From an uncultured Ignavibacteria bacterium (lineage in GTDB: Bacteria; Bacteroidota; Ignavibacteria; Ignavibacteriales; Melioribacteraceae): 15,267 bases of DNA. The notes beneath the pieces were generated by a model that saw only the letters and a list, made by a program, of their open reading frames with translations, was not told the origin of the DNA and did not search any database. The stretch is taken from the NCBI GenBank assembly GCA_937930275.1, contig CALGLM010000232.1, positions 1 through 15,267 on the forward strand, written 5' to 3'. Below, one piece after another: positions 1 to 8,617 of the stretch. Made by a program: the position numbers and the translations under genes. Every line of letters begins with the position of its first letter. Position 1 is the stretch's first letter.

Positions 1-1948
1 CAAAATAATTTTCTTTTATATCTAAATGTTTCCCCTTAAAAATTGCAGAGCTAATCACTGGTTTTGGTGTTTTGTTAATATGTGAGTCGTTTTTTTGCCA
101 AAATGCCAAACCGCTGCTTGTTGCAACCCATAATTTATTGTTTTTATCTAAAAATAAGCCGCTTGGAGTTATAACAGTATTTGGTAAGCCGTCAACTCGG
201 TTAAAAACAACAAATTCGTTAATATAATATAAAACTAACCCGTTTTCAGTTCCAATCCAAAGTTCGTTATTTGAAGCGGAAGCAATTGCTTTTGCATTAG
301 TAGTTAATAAATGATCATCTCCAAATTGATATGAAATTACACCGTCTTGATATTTAAGTACACCTATATTTGTTGCAATTAAATAATAATCACGGTTTAA
401 TTTTACAAAGTCGTTTACAGTAACATTTGTACTGTAATTAATAGAACTACTCAATTTTTTTTGAACAAAAAGATCCTTTTTGTTATCGTACAATAAGATA
501 TTAATATCATTAACAAAACTTAAAATAAAAATATTGTTATCAATACATTTTATTAACGATTCCGAAGAAGTGTATTTTTTCAAATCATAAATTTTATATG
601 AAAAATCGGAATTTACTTTTAATACTTTATTAGTGTTTTCAATTAAACCCCATAGGGCGTAAGATGAATCAATACACATTCCTGAAATTCGATAATTAAA
701 ACCCGGTATTGAAAAGTTTTTTGTTACATTATCCGATTTAAAAATAAGTTCGTTGTTTCGTGTAGAAATCCACATTTTGTCATTTTTAATAACAAAATTA
801 TAAATTCGTTTTCCTTTGCTATTAAAAGCAATTTCGGGGGGTTGGTTATACTGTTCGTTTTTTACCTTATAAATATTCTCTTGGTCGGTAAAAAATATAT
901 TTCCCAGTCCGTCCGAACATAAAGTTCTAATATATTTGGCATTATCAAAAGCGCTTTTGCTTAGTCTAAATTCCGAAAAGAATGTTTTTTGAAAAAGGAC
1001 AATGCCTTCATCTGTACATGCCCAAATGTTATTTTGGTTGTCAGTATAAATATAATTTACAACTGATTTAACATTATTTCCAAGTATCGGAATTGCTTTA
1101 TCGGATTTTCCGTTCCATTCAAAAATACCTCCTTCAACACCACCAATCAAATACTTATCATAATCGACATAAAAACAAATTGCGTTAACAAAAGGGAGCA
1201 TTAATGACATTTCAGAAGTCAAATTATCTTTAATGGTAAACTTAACTAACCCTTTTGAAGTTGCGGCAACAATATAATCATTAATAAACGCCAGTTGATT
1301 TATAAAAATGCGATCCTTTTTATTAATTATCGGAATTTCAACAAATTTGTCTGCTTTTTCGTCAAAGAAGAATAAATATCCCTGCCACGAACTTGCAAAA
1401 AGTCTGCCCGAATTATCTTCCGTTATCCAAAACGAATTTAAATAATCATCGGTTGCAAATTTGTCTTCAAATCTATATTTCTTGTATTTCCCGTTGTTTA
1501 ATTTTGTTAAACCGGTATTATCGCTAATCCATATATTTTTTTTTGAATCTTCAAATGCGGCTTTAGGGTAATATAAAAATCCTTCCTGCTCTTCAGGTTT
1601 GCCTTCAATTAATGGTGTATATTGATAGTCGTCTTTTTCTATGTTTACAATCCCTACTCCTAAATCAGTAACAATAATTAATTTATTTTCGGAAGTAATT
1701 AGAACATCTTTTACAAAAGGGGAAGGTAAATTTTTAGTTATGTTTATAAATTGTTTACCGTCAAACCTTGCTAACCCTGCATCTGTTGCAACCCATAAAA
1801 AACCGTTTTTATCTTGATCTAAAGATTTTGTTAAATTGCTGCGCAAACCGTGTTCATCGCCATATTTATTGGCAAAAAAGTTTTGTGCATAATCAGTTGA
1901 AAATAATAACAAAAACGATATATATATATAACAAAATAACTTTTTCAT
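1..1948 (-). CDS. Two-component-type beta-propeller sensor protein, 3' end cut by window
   Basis: I translated this frame by hand from the minus strand; it stays open for 649 codons from the ATG at 1948-1946 to the window edge. The N-terminus (MKKLFCYIYISFLLLFSTDYA, then Q) is a signal peptide with likely cleavage near residue 21. The rest carries repeated propeller blades of the Reg_prop type: FLWVATDAGLARFDG, NIWISDNTGLTKLN, NIWACTDEGIVLFQ, ELWIGTENGLVLYY and KLWVATSSGLAFWQ. The last visible residues (PKPVISSAIFKGKHLDI) resemble the start of a Y_Y_Y domain, which follows the propeller in this family. In family members a membrane helix and then a histidine kinase, phosphatase, cyclase or DNA-binding output usually come next, but that part is outside the window. 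The propeller would sense ligands in the periplasm. There is no clear Shine-Dalgarno before the ATG. The gene is divergent from the kinase operon at 2152. The family call is firm; the output type is unknown. Confidence 0.85.
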   Translation of the reverse strand, partial: MKKLFCYIYISFLLLFSTDYAQNFFANKYGDEHGLRSNLTKSLDQDKNGFLWVATDAGLARFDGKQFINITKNLPSPFVKDVLITSENKLIIVTDLGVGIVNIEKDDYQYTPLIEGKPEEQEGFLYYPKAAFEDSKKNIWISDNTGLTKLNNGKYKKYRFEDKFATDDYLNSFWITEDNSGRLFASSWQGYLFFFDEKADKFVEIPIINKKDRIFINQLAFINDYIVAATSKGLVKFTIKDNLTSEMSLMLPFVNAICFYVDYDKYLIGGVEGGIFEWNGKSDKAIPILGNNVKSVVNYIYTDNQNNIWACTDEGIVLFQKTFFSEFRLSKSAFDNAKYIRTLCSDGLGNIFFTDQENIYKVKNEQYNQPPEIAFNSKGKRIYNFVIKNDKMWISTRNNELIFKSDNVTKNFSIPGFNYRISGMCIDSSYALWGLIENTNKVLKVNSDFSYKIYDLKKYTSSESLIKCIDNNIFILSFVNDINILLYDNKKDLFVQKKLSSSINYSTNVTVNDFVKLNRDYYLIATNIGVLKYQDGVISYQFGDDHLLTTNAKAIASASNNELWIGTENGLVLYYINEFVVFNRVDGLPNTVITPSGLFLDKNNKLWVATSSGLAFWQKNDSHINKTPKPVISSAIFKGKHLDIKENYF

Positions 1949-2151
1949 AAATTATACTTGAGCTTATATATTTTACTTAACCGGAGTTGAATAAGCAATA
2001 TAAACGGGAAATGGGTAATTTTTGTATTTTATAATTTATTAAATATAAGTAAAAAATAGATAAAACAAAATTTATTTTTTTTAACTTTATTGTAGCATTT
2101 AAACAATTTTAGTATTAAATTGTACAATAAAACGTATATATCGGAAAAATT
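1949..2151. promoter_or_regulatory. Divergent intergenic region between propeller sensor and kinase operon
   Basis: These 203 bp separate two divergent sensor genes and must hold the promoters for both. A weak sigma70-like pair for the plus-strand operon is TTGTAG at 2090-2095 and TATTAA at 2113-2118, with a 17-bp spacer; each box matches consensus only partly (3/6 and 4/6). The stretch is very AT-rich, so box matches alone mean little. The dyad at 2103-2128 (separate entry) overlaps this possible -10 box. No small ORF or RNA gene is apparent. Confidence 0.4.
2103..2128. promoter_or_regulatory. Candidate operator: three ACAAT/ATTGT half-sites
   Basis: ACAATTT at 2103-2109 and AAATTGT at 2117-2123 form a perfect 7-bp inverted repeat with a 7-bp spacer. 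The second arm also belongs to a perfect 10-bp palindrome, ATTGTACAAT, at 2119-2128. The two ACAAT half-sites start 21 bp apart (2103 and 2124), about two helical turns. The site lies 24-49 bp before the ATG of the PAS kinase gene and overlaps a possible -10 box, which suits a repressor or autoregulatory site. No binding protein can be named. Confidence 0.4.
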
Positions 2152-5100
2152 ATGCTTGGGATAAGTAACGATAGGTGGTATTTAAAATATGGGGTTCACC
2201 TAATTTCCGTAATCATTATTTTTACGGCATTCTTTTCGGCTTACTTATATTTATTATCGCACGAAGCAGAGTTTTACGACATTGTTAGCAGAGAACTTGT
2301 TTCGTTCGGAAATTCTAAATTTTCAACTTTTAGCAATATAATTGAAGAAAAATCCGCTACCGTTGAAAAAGATATAAATAACTTATCTAAAATCTATAAC
2401 CTTTATACATTAGATACTATTATTGCAAAAGATCCTAAAATTATGTTTTTTAAGACGGAGCTAATTAATAAAATTGAACCGGATAGGCTTGGTTTTATAA
2501 TTCTTGAAAATTCGTCCAAAGAACAAATATTCACAATAAATAAAAATAATTATCCTATTGGGAAAGATTATAACGTAAGCGAAGGTTATTACGGAAAAAG
2601 AGGTTCGATAATTTGGAAAAACGAACTTATATTTGCCGATTATAATCTTACTATGCGAACCCCACTATATAACTACAAAAATAAGATAATCGGTTATTTT
2701 AGAGTAGGTTTAAAAAGTTCGGATATGTTTTCCGAAATTAACGAACCGGTTATTCTGGGAGATAAAAAACTTTATGCACTTTTAATAAATATTGTTAATC
2801 AAAAGGTAATTTATTCAGTACAAAATGATCTTGTAAATTATAGCTTTATAAAACAAAATTCAATTAACTTATATAAAAATAAGCACTTAGGAAAAATTGC
2901 AAAAGTTGAGTACAAAAACGGTCGAAATGTATTACTTTACTTAAAGCAAATAAAAAGTAGTAATTGGCTTGTTGTTTTTTATTTGGATACTGCAAACCTT
3001 AAAGATCATTTAAATAATTCCAACTATGCAGTATTTGTGCTTGCATTATTGTTTGCTTTAGTTACAATTCTATCGGTAGGATTATTATTTAGAAGAATTA
3101 CTAAAAAAAGCATAGTTGAACTCTCTAAACTACAAAAACAAAATATTGCATTGGAGCAATTAAAAGTTATAATTGACCAAAGCATATTAGAAATTCAAAT
3201 TTTAGTTGACGCTAAAGGAACGATTATTGTCCATAATAAAAACTTAAAATCCGTTTTTGGCTTTACAAGTTCTCTTATAAATGCAAATATAAAAGATCTT
3301 TTTACGGAAGAAGAAAAAAACAAAATTTTTGATTTGATAATTAGTAAGGATATCGGAGAAAAAGAAGTTTTTAAAAGTATATGTAAAAAGAAAGACGGTA
3401 CAAGGTTTAATGTTAGTGTGGAATACGAAGTTTTTTCGTTTACGGGAAATATTTACTATTATATTTTTATACAAGATATAACAACCTTAATTGCTTTTGA
3501 AAAAAGACTAAACGAAACAGAAAGAATTTATCATACACTTTTGGGTAACTTACCGGGTATTGCATATAGGTGTAAAAACGATATTAATTGGACAATGATT
3601 TTTATTAGTAACGGCTGTAAAGAGCTTACGGGTTATGATGCAGACGAGTTACTTAACAATAATTCAATATCATATAGCGATTTAATTTTGGAAGAGTATA
3701 GAGAAAAAATTTATACTTTAACGGAAGAAGGGGGTAAAGAAAGCAGACCATTTTCGTTTGAATATAAAATACTTACTAAAGATAAAATTGAAAAATGGGT
3801 TTATGAAAAGGGAATAGCTATATATGACGAGAACGGAAAAATAAAATTTTTGGAAGGGTTTATAACTGATATATCGGATAGGAAACGATTTGAAGAAAAA
3901 TTAATAGCAAATACCGAAAGATATTTAAGCATTTTTGAAAACTCAGCTGCCGGTAAAACAATTATGTCGCCTGAAGGGGATTATTTAGAAGTTAACGAGT
4001 CGTTTTGCAAGATGCTCGGATACTCCAAAAATGAAATTATCGGCAAAAACTACGGTGATTTTACTTATCCTGAAGATATTATTAAAAGTAAAAATGCTTT
4101 AAAAATGACTTTGGATAATAAAGACCTTAATTTCCATTTTGTAAAAAGGTATATACACAAAAGCGGCAGCATAATTTATGTAAAATTAAGCTTATCGATG
4201 CAATATGATAAAAATTTAAACCCGCTATATATCATTTCTGACGCTTTAGATGTAACTACAGAAATAAAAGTAAAAACCGAATTAGCTGAAAGTGAGGAAA
4301 GATATAAACTTTTGGCAGAATCTGCCCAAGAAGGAATCTTTTTGTTAAATAACGATTTTACTTTAGAATTTGCAAATTATTATGCGGCAAATATTATAAA
4401 CCCAAATATTCAACCTGAAGAATTATTAATAAATAATAAATACCCGACTATATTTAACATACCGAACGAAGAGTTTAAAAAAGTAATTTTTGAAAAGAAA
4501 ACAATAAATGTTGATTCAATAGTAAAAATTAACGGCAAAAAAACTTATCTTGAAACAAAGTTAGTTCCCATACTGGATGAAAAAAACAAAGTAAAATCGA
4601 TACTCGGAATTGCAAGGGATGAAACAGAAAGCAGGTATTTGTTAGATAAACTTGATGAATCTACAAGAATGCTTAATACCGTAATTAATAGTATTACCCA
4701 AAGGATATTCTGGAAAGATACCAAAAGTGTATATATGGGATGTAATTTAAACTTTGCATTAGATCACGGGTTAAATTCAGTTAATGATATAATAGGTAAA
4801 ACTGATTACGACTTCCATTGGAAAGAGTTTGCAGAATCATTTATTGAAGATGACAAAGATGTGGTTAGTAAGGGTGAGCCGTTGTTTAATATAATTGAAA
4901 TGATAAGTAAAGCAGACGGAACAAAAATTTGGGTTAAAACAAATAAAGTTCCCCTAAAAAACATGAACGGTCAAATTATTGGAATATTGGGCTCGTACGA
5001 AGATTTTACAGAGAAAAAAATATCTGAAGAGAAACTGCAGGAAACACTTACAAAATTAGAGACCAGCAATAAAGAATTAGAACAATTTGCATATATAGCC

Positions 5101-5742
5101 TCGCACGATTTGCAAGAACCGTTGCGAATGGTAGCAAGCTATACTCAATTATTAGAACAACGATATAAAGATAAACTGGATGAAAATGCAAATCAGTTTA
5201 TTAATTTTGCTGTTGACGGCGCAAAAAGGATGCAAAAACTAATAGATGATCTGTTAGAGTACAGCAGGGTTACAACCAAAGGAAAAGAATTTGCAAATGT
5301 AAACTTACCGGAAGTTATGGGTAAAGTAATGGTTGCATTATCTTCCAAAATACACGAAACCGGAGCAGTTATTATTAACGGTAATTTACCAGTAGTGTTT
5401 GGAGACGAAATACAGATTGTAAGGTTATTTCAGAACTTAATTGATAACTCGATAAAATATAGCGGAGGTAAACAGCCCACCATATTTATAACAGCTGAAG
5501 ATATGGAGGATAAATACTTGTTAAAAATTAAGGATAACGGTATTGGGATTGGGGCAGAATTTAAAGAAAAAATATTTGAGATATTTGAAAGGCTTCATTC
5601 AAAAACCGAGTATCCGGGTACCGGAATAGGTCTATCTATATGTAGAAGAATAGTGGAAAGACACGGCGGACGCATATGGCTGGACGAAACATATTCAGAC
5701 GGAGCTCTATTCTGTTTTACATTAAACAAGGGGAGTAAGTAA
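2152..5742 (+). CDS. Membrane-bound multi-PAS sensor histidine kinase
   Basis: A 1196-residue sensor kinase. A first membrane helix (about 14-35) and a second (about 291-313) enclose an extracytoplasmic domain of about 255 residues that looks Cache-like (tentative). No HAMP domain is evident after the second helix. Five PAS domains follow, at about 336-448, 461-576, 591-705, 718-830 and 841-958; the last has the FWKD...GCN...GKTDYDFHW signature of a known PAS subfamily. The kinase core has HisKA with SHDLQEPLRMV (phospho-acceptor His985), the N-box QNLIDNS (Asn1099), the G1 box DNGIGI (1128-1133) and the G2 box GTGIGLS (1156-1162). HDLQEPLR-type kinases (the phytochrome-like group) commonly pair with Rcp1-type single-domain regulators, and one starts 1 bp after this stop. 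The start has only a weak GGA upstream. It is probably the first gene of a three-gene operon. The signal sensed cannot be read from the sequence. Confidence 0.9.
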   Translation: MLGISNDRWYLKYGVHLISVIIIFTAFFSAYLYLLSHEAEFYDIVSRELVSFGNSKFSTFSNIIEEKSATVEKDINNLSKIYNLYTLDTIIAKDPKIMFFKTELINKIEPDRLGFIILENSSKEQIFTINKNNYPIGKDYNVSEGYYGKRGSIIWKNELIFADYNLTMRTPLYNYKNKIIGYFRVGLKSSDMFSEINEPVILGDKKLYALLINIVNQKVIYSVQNDLVNYSFIKQNSINLYKNKHLGKIAKVEYKNGRNVLLYLKQIKSSNWLVVFYLDTANLKDHLNNSNYAVFVLALLFALVTILSVGLLFRRITKKSIVELSKLQKQNIALEQLKVIIDQSILEIQILVDAKGTIIVHNKNLKSVFGFTSSLINANIKDLFTEEEKNKIFDLIISKDIGEKEVFKSICKKKDGTRFNVSVEYEVFSFTGNIYYYIFIQDITTLIAFEKRLNETERIYHTLLGNLPGIAYRCKNDINWTMIFISNGCKELTGYDADELLNNNSISYSDLILEEYREKIYTLTEEGGKESRPFSFEYKILTKDKIEKWVYEKGIAIYDENGKIKFLEGFITDISDRKRFEEKLIANTERYLSIFENSAAGKTIMSPEGDYLEVNESFCKMLGYSKNEIIGKNYGDFTYPEDIIKSKNALKMTLDNKDLNFHFVKRYIHKSGSIIYVKLSLSMQYDKNLNPLYIISDALDVTTEIKVKTELAESEERYKLLAESAQEGIFLLNNDFTLEFANYYAANIINPNIQPEELLINNKYPTIFNIPNEEFKKVIFEKKTINVDSIVKINGKKTYLETKLVPILDEKNKVKSILGIARDETESRYLLDKLDESTRMLNTVINSITQRIFWKDTKSVYMGCNLNFALDHGLNSVNDIIGKTDYDFHWKEFAESFIEDDKDVVSKGEPLFNIIEMISKADGTKIWVKTNKVPLKNMNGQIIGILGSYEDFTEKKISEEKLQETLTKLETSNKELEQFAYIASHDLQEPLRMVASYTQLLEQRYKDKLDENANQFINFAVDGAKRMQKLIDDLLEYSRVTTKGKEFANVNLPEVMGKVMVALSSKIHETGAVIINGNLPVVFGDEIQIVRLFQNLIDNSIKYSGGKQPTIFITAEDMEDKYLLKIKDNGIGIGAEFKEKIFEIFERLHSKTEYPGTGIGLSICRRIVERHGGRIWLDETYSDGALFCFTLNKGSK
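5730..5735 (+). promoter_or_regulatory. Shine-Dalgarno of the response regulator gene
   Basis: GGGGAG ends 8 nt before the ATG at 5744 and lies inside the last codons of the upstream kinase gene. It fixes the regulator start and suggests coupled translation across the 1-bp gap. Confidence 0.7.
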
Positions 5743-5743
5743 G

Positions 5744-6169
5744 ATGGAAACAAAATTTAGACCGATTGAAATTTTACTCGTCGAAGATAATCCGGGTGAT
5801 GTTAAATTGACCCAAATGGCATTAGAAAATGCTAAAGTAATTAATAATTTACATGTAGTAAATAACGGAAAAGAGGCATTGGAATTCCTTTTTTCTGAAA
5901 AGCAAATTAAACCTGATATAGTGCTGTTAGACTTAAATTTACCCGTTATTGACGGCAGGGAAGTACTTAAAAAAATTAAGGAAGACTCAAATTTAAAAAG
6001 AACTCCGGTTGTTATTTTAACCTCTTCCAAAGCCGAAGAAGATATAATTAAAACATATGATTTACACGCAAATTGTTATATTACAAAGCCGATTGATTTA
6101 GAACAGTTTTTGAATGTCATAAAAACAATTGAAGACTTTTGGCTTACAATTGTTAAACTACCAAGTTGA
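5744..6169 (+). CDS. Rcp1-like single-domain response regulator
   Basis: At 141 residues this is a stand-alone receiver domain with no output domain. All the phosphorylation residues are visible: acidic pocket Glu14-Asp15 in LLVEDNPGD, phospho-acceptor Asp63 in LLDLNLPVIDG, Thr93 in VILTSSK and Lys115 in YITKPID. The VEDNPGD opening and the C-terminal helix with FWLTIVKLP are typical of the Rcp1 family, which takes phosphate from phytochrome-type kinases. It starts 1 bp after the stop of such a kinase, its likely partner. With no DNA-binding or enzymatic domain, it should pass phosphate on (for example to a histidine phosphotransfer protein) or act by protein contact. The next gene, 27 bp downstream, begins with a related receiver domain, so the two may be linked in one relay. 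The family call is very secure; the partner assignment is inferred from position. Confidence 0.93.
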   Translation: METKFRPIEILLVEDNPGDVKLTQMALENAKVINNLHVVNNGKEALEFLFSEKQIKPDIVLLDLNLPVIDGREVLKKIKEDSNLKRTPVVILTSSKAEEDIIKTYDLHANCYITKPIDLEQFLNVIKTIEDFWLTIVKLPS

Positions 6170-6196
6170 TTATGATAGGAGTTAATATAAGGTTTT

Positions 6197-8617
6197 ATGA
6201 TTAAGGATTTAATGGTTATTGAAGATAACCCCGGCGATGCATTATTGGTAAAGGAGTATTTGGCGGCAACTGAAATTATCAAATTTAATTTTGTTTTTTT
6301 TGATACTCTTGCACGATTAGAAAAAAGCGAAAATATTTTTAAACCTGCCGTAATTTTATTGGATTTATCTCTTCCCGATAGCAGCGGCATTAATACGTTT
6401 GAAAGAGTATATTCAAAATATAATGATGTGCCGATAATTATTTTATCGGGGTATGATGATGAGGAAATTGCTTACGAAGCGGTTAAAAAAGGAGCTCAGG
6501 ACTATTTAATTAAAGGGAATATTAACCCTAAAATTTTACAGCTTGCAGTAATTTATGCAATTGAACGTATAAAACTTGTGCAATCTTTATCAAGCAGCGA
6601 ACAAAAGTTTAAACTATTAACAGAAAACGCCCCGCTTTTTATTTGGATGACAGACGTATTTGGTAAATTTGTTTATTGTAATAAATTTTTATCAGGGTTT
6701 CTTTCTCTTTCTTTAAATGACCTTTGCAATAAAAGCATGTCGGATTTTATTGCCGCCGAATCGCATTCAAGTGTTGCAAATGTTTATTCACAGTCTTATA
6801 CTTATAAATTGGCTTATTCAATTGAATACAATTTAACAACCGGTTTTTCAATTTTTGAAAAAGCCGTACCGTATGATGATGTTAACGGCGAATTTGCAGG
6901 ATTTATATGTACGGGTTTGGATTTAAGCGAAATAAAAAGAATTGAAAAAGAAAAAAACTTAAATCAAGAAAAATATGAGTTTTTAGCAGAAAATAGCTTA
7001 GATGTTATATGGAAATTGGATACTAACTTAAATACCATTTACTGTAACAAAGCTATATACGCATTTTTAGGATATACACCTTTGGAGTTTATGCAGTTAA
7101 AAATAGAGGATTTTTTAACTGAAGAAGCAGTTTTAAATGTAAAAAAAATAGTTACAAAAGAACTTTATAAATACGATGAAACAAAAGATACTGATGTAGC
7201 TAAAATTACACATTTAGAATTGGAATTTATTAATAAAAACGGAGAATTAAAATATGGTGAAGTTAATGCAAGATTAACTTATGATTTTAATACCGAAAAT
7301 TTGGTAATTATGGGGGTAACCCGTGATAAAACCGAAAAGCAAAAAGCAGAAGAAAAAATTAAAAGTTATCAGCAAAAGGTTGAAATTCTTTCCAATACCG
7401 CAATTTCGTTTTTAGAGCACGAAAACTCGGGAAATATATTTAAACTTATCGGAGATAATCTTCGTTTACTAATCCCCAATTGTTATATTTTGGTAAATTC
7501 GGTAAAAGGGAATATTTCTAATTTAGAATATATTGCCGGTTTGGGAAATCAGATTAAAAAACTTGATAAAATATTGGGAAATACAGTTATCGGAAGAAAA
7601 ACTAAATTAACAAATATAGCACTTCAACGATTAGGTATCGGAAGACTAATTAAGGTTGAAGGCGGATTAGCCGAAGTGACTTTAAGTACTATCCCCGGTA
7701 ACTTAATATATATTTTAGAAAAAGCATTTGATGTTAAATCGGTGTATGTTTCGGGAATGAAAAAAGACGATAATCTTTTGGGTAGCGTAATAATAATTAT
7801 GAAAACAGGATACGAACCGAGCGATGTGGATATTATTGATGCGTTTGTTAATCAGGCTACAATTGCCTTAAACCGTAAAATTGCGGAAGAGTCATTAATT
7901 CAATCAGAGCAAAGATTACGTGATAGTGTGGCGGCAAAAGATAAATTCTTCTCGATTATCTCGCATGATTTACGAAGTCCTTTTCAGGGGATATTAGGAT
8001 ATATGGATATTATTACCGATAATTTTAATGAAGTTCCTTCGGATGATTTGCAAAAAATTTTAATAAATTTGAAGGGTTTAATTCATAATCAGTATAATCT
8101 TCTTGAAAATCTTTTGGAGTGGGCAAATATTCAGAGAGGGACAAGGACAATTGACTTGACAAAAGTTAAACTTAAAGACTTGGTTGATCAAATATTAGTT
8201 ACTTTATCTTTAATTGCAGAAAAAAAAGAAATAACAATTTTTAAAGATATTAGTGATACATTTGTAATAAATGCGGATACCGAAATGTTAACTTCCATAA
8301 TAAACAATTTAATTACTAATTCTATTAAATTTACTAACAAAGGGGGGGTAATAAGTATTTATACGGTGGAAAAACGCGGTAATAAAAAGCTTATTATTGA
8401 AGATAACGGTATTGGCATGAATGAGGAAGAAATAACAAATTTGTTTAAAATTGATAAACAGAAATCTAAATTAGGAACATTTAAAGAAAAAGGAACAGGG
8501 CTGGGGTTAATTTTATGTAAAGAGTTTATTGATATGCACGGCTGGAAGTTAAATGTTGAAAGTTCAATAGGATTAGGGACGAAATTTGAAATAAGTATTG
8601 AAGAAAAAATTTATTGA
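6197..8617 (+). CDS. Soluble REC-PAS-PAS-GAF sensor histidine kinase
   Basis: This 806-residue protein has no signal peptide or membrane helix, so it should be cytoplasmic. Domains in order: receiver (about 1-125; Glu9-Asp10 in VIEDNPGD, phospho-acceptor Asp56 in LLDLSLPDSSG, Ser84, Lys106), PAS (about 138-250), PAS (about 260-383), GAF (about 397-570), then HisKA with SHDLRSPFQG (His590) and HATPase with N-box Asn708, DNGIGM (736-741) and GTGLGL (766-771). With the receiver at the input end, the kinase is probably gated by phosphorylation from another kinase. The ATG at 6197 is the first in frame after an in-frame TAA at 6188. An AAGG lies 4 nt before it, and a better AGGAG (6177-6181) sits 15 nt away; Met6 (6212) is an alternative start. 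It lies 27 bp behind the response regulator in the same operon. A G7 run at 8342-8348 lies inside the ATPase domain. Its 3' end overlaps the convergent TPR kinase by 7 bp. Confidence 0.92.
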   Translation: MIKDLMVIEDNPGDALLVKEYLAATEIIKFNFVFFDTLARLEKSENIFKPAVILLDLSLPDSSGINTFERVYSKYNDVPIIILSGYDDEEIAYEAVKKGAQDYLIKGNINPKILQLAVIYAIERIKLVQSLSSSEQKFKLLTENAPLFIWMTDVFGKFVYCNKFLSGFLSLSLNDLCNKSMSDFIAAESHSSVANVYSQSYTYKLAYSIEYNLTTGFSIFEKAVPYDDVNGEFAGFICTGLDLSEIKRIEKEKNLNQEKYEFLAENSLDVIWKLDTNLNTIYCNKAIYAFLGYTPLEFMQLKIEDFLTEEAVLNVKKIVTKELYKYDETKDTDVAKITHLELEFINKNGELKYGEVNARLTYDFNTENLVIMGVTRDKTEKQKAEEKIKSYQQKVEILSNTAISFLEHENSGNIFKLIGDNLRLLIPNCYILVNSVKGNISNLEYIAGLGNQIKKLDKILGNTVIGRKTKLTNIALQRLGIGRLIKVEGGLAEVTLSTIPGNLIYILEKAFDVKSVYVSGMKKDDNLLGSVIIIMKTGYEPSDVDIIDAFVNQATIALNRKIAEESLIQSEQRLRDSVAAKDKFFSIISHDLRSPFQGILGYMDIITDNFNEVPSDDLQKILINLKGLIHNQYNLLENLLEWANIQRGTRTIDLTKVKLKDLVDQILVTLSLIAEKKEITIFKDISDTFVINADTEMLTSIINNLITNSIKFTNKGGVISIYTVEKRGNKKLIIEDNGIGMNEEEITNLFKIDKQKSKLGTFKEKGTGLGLILCKEFIDMHGWKLNVESSIGLGTKFEISIEEKIY

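Noticed and set aside
1768-1950. 60-codon plus-strand ORF
   Set aside because: It lies antisense to the signal peptide and first propeller blades of the minus-strand sensor and has no family-like sequence.
1951-1956. TATAAT on the minus strand before the propeller gene
   Set aside because: It is only 2 bp from the ATG, so transcription would start inside the coding region, and no -35 box stands at the right distance.
6172-6204. Ten-codon ORF (MIGVNIRFYD) overlapping the start of the soluble kinase
   Set aside because: No ribosome binding site fits it and the peptide has no recognisable character; the AGGAG inside it more likely serves the kinase start.
5722-6390. Two antisense ORFs of about 100 codons over the response regulator and the next gene
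   Set aside because: They mirror the well-supported receiver-domain genes and show no independent domain or start signal.
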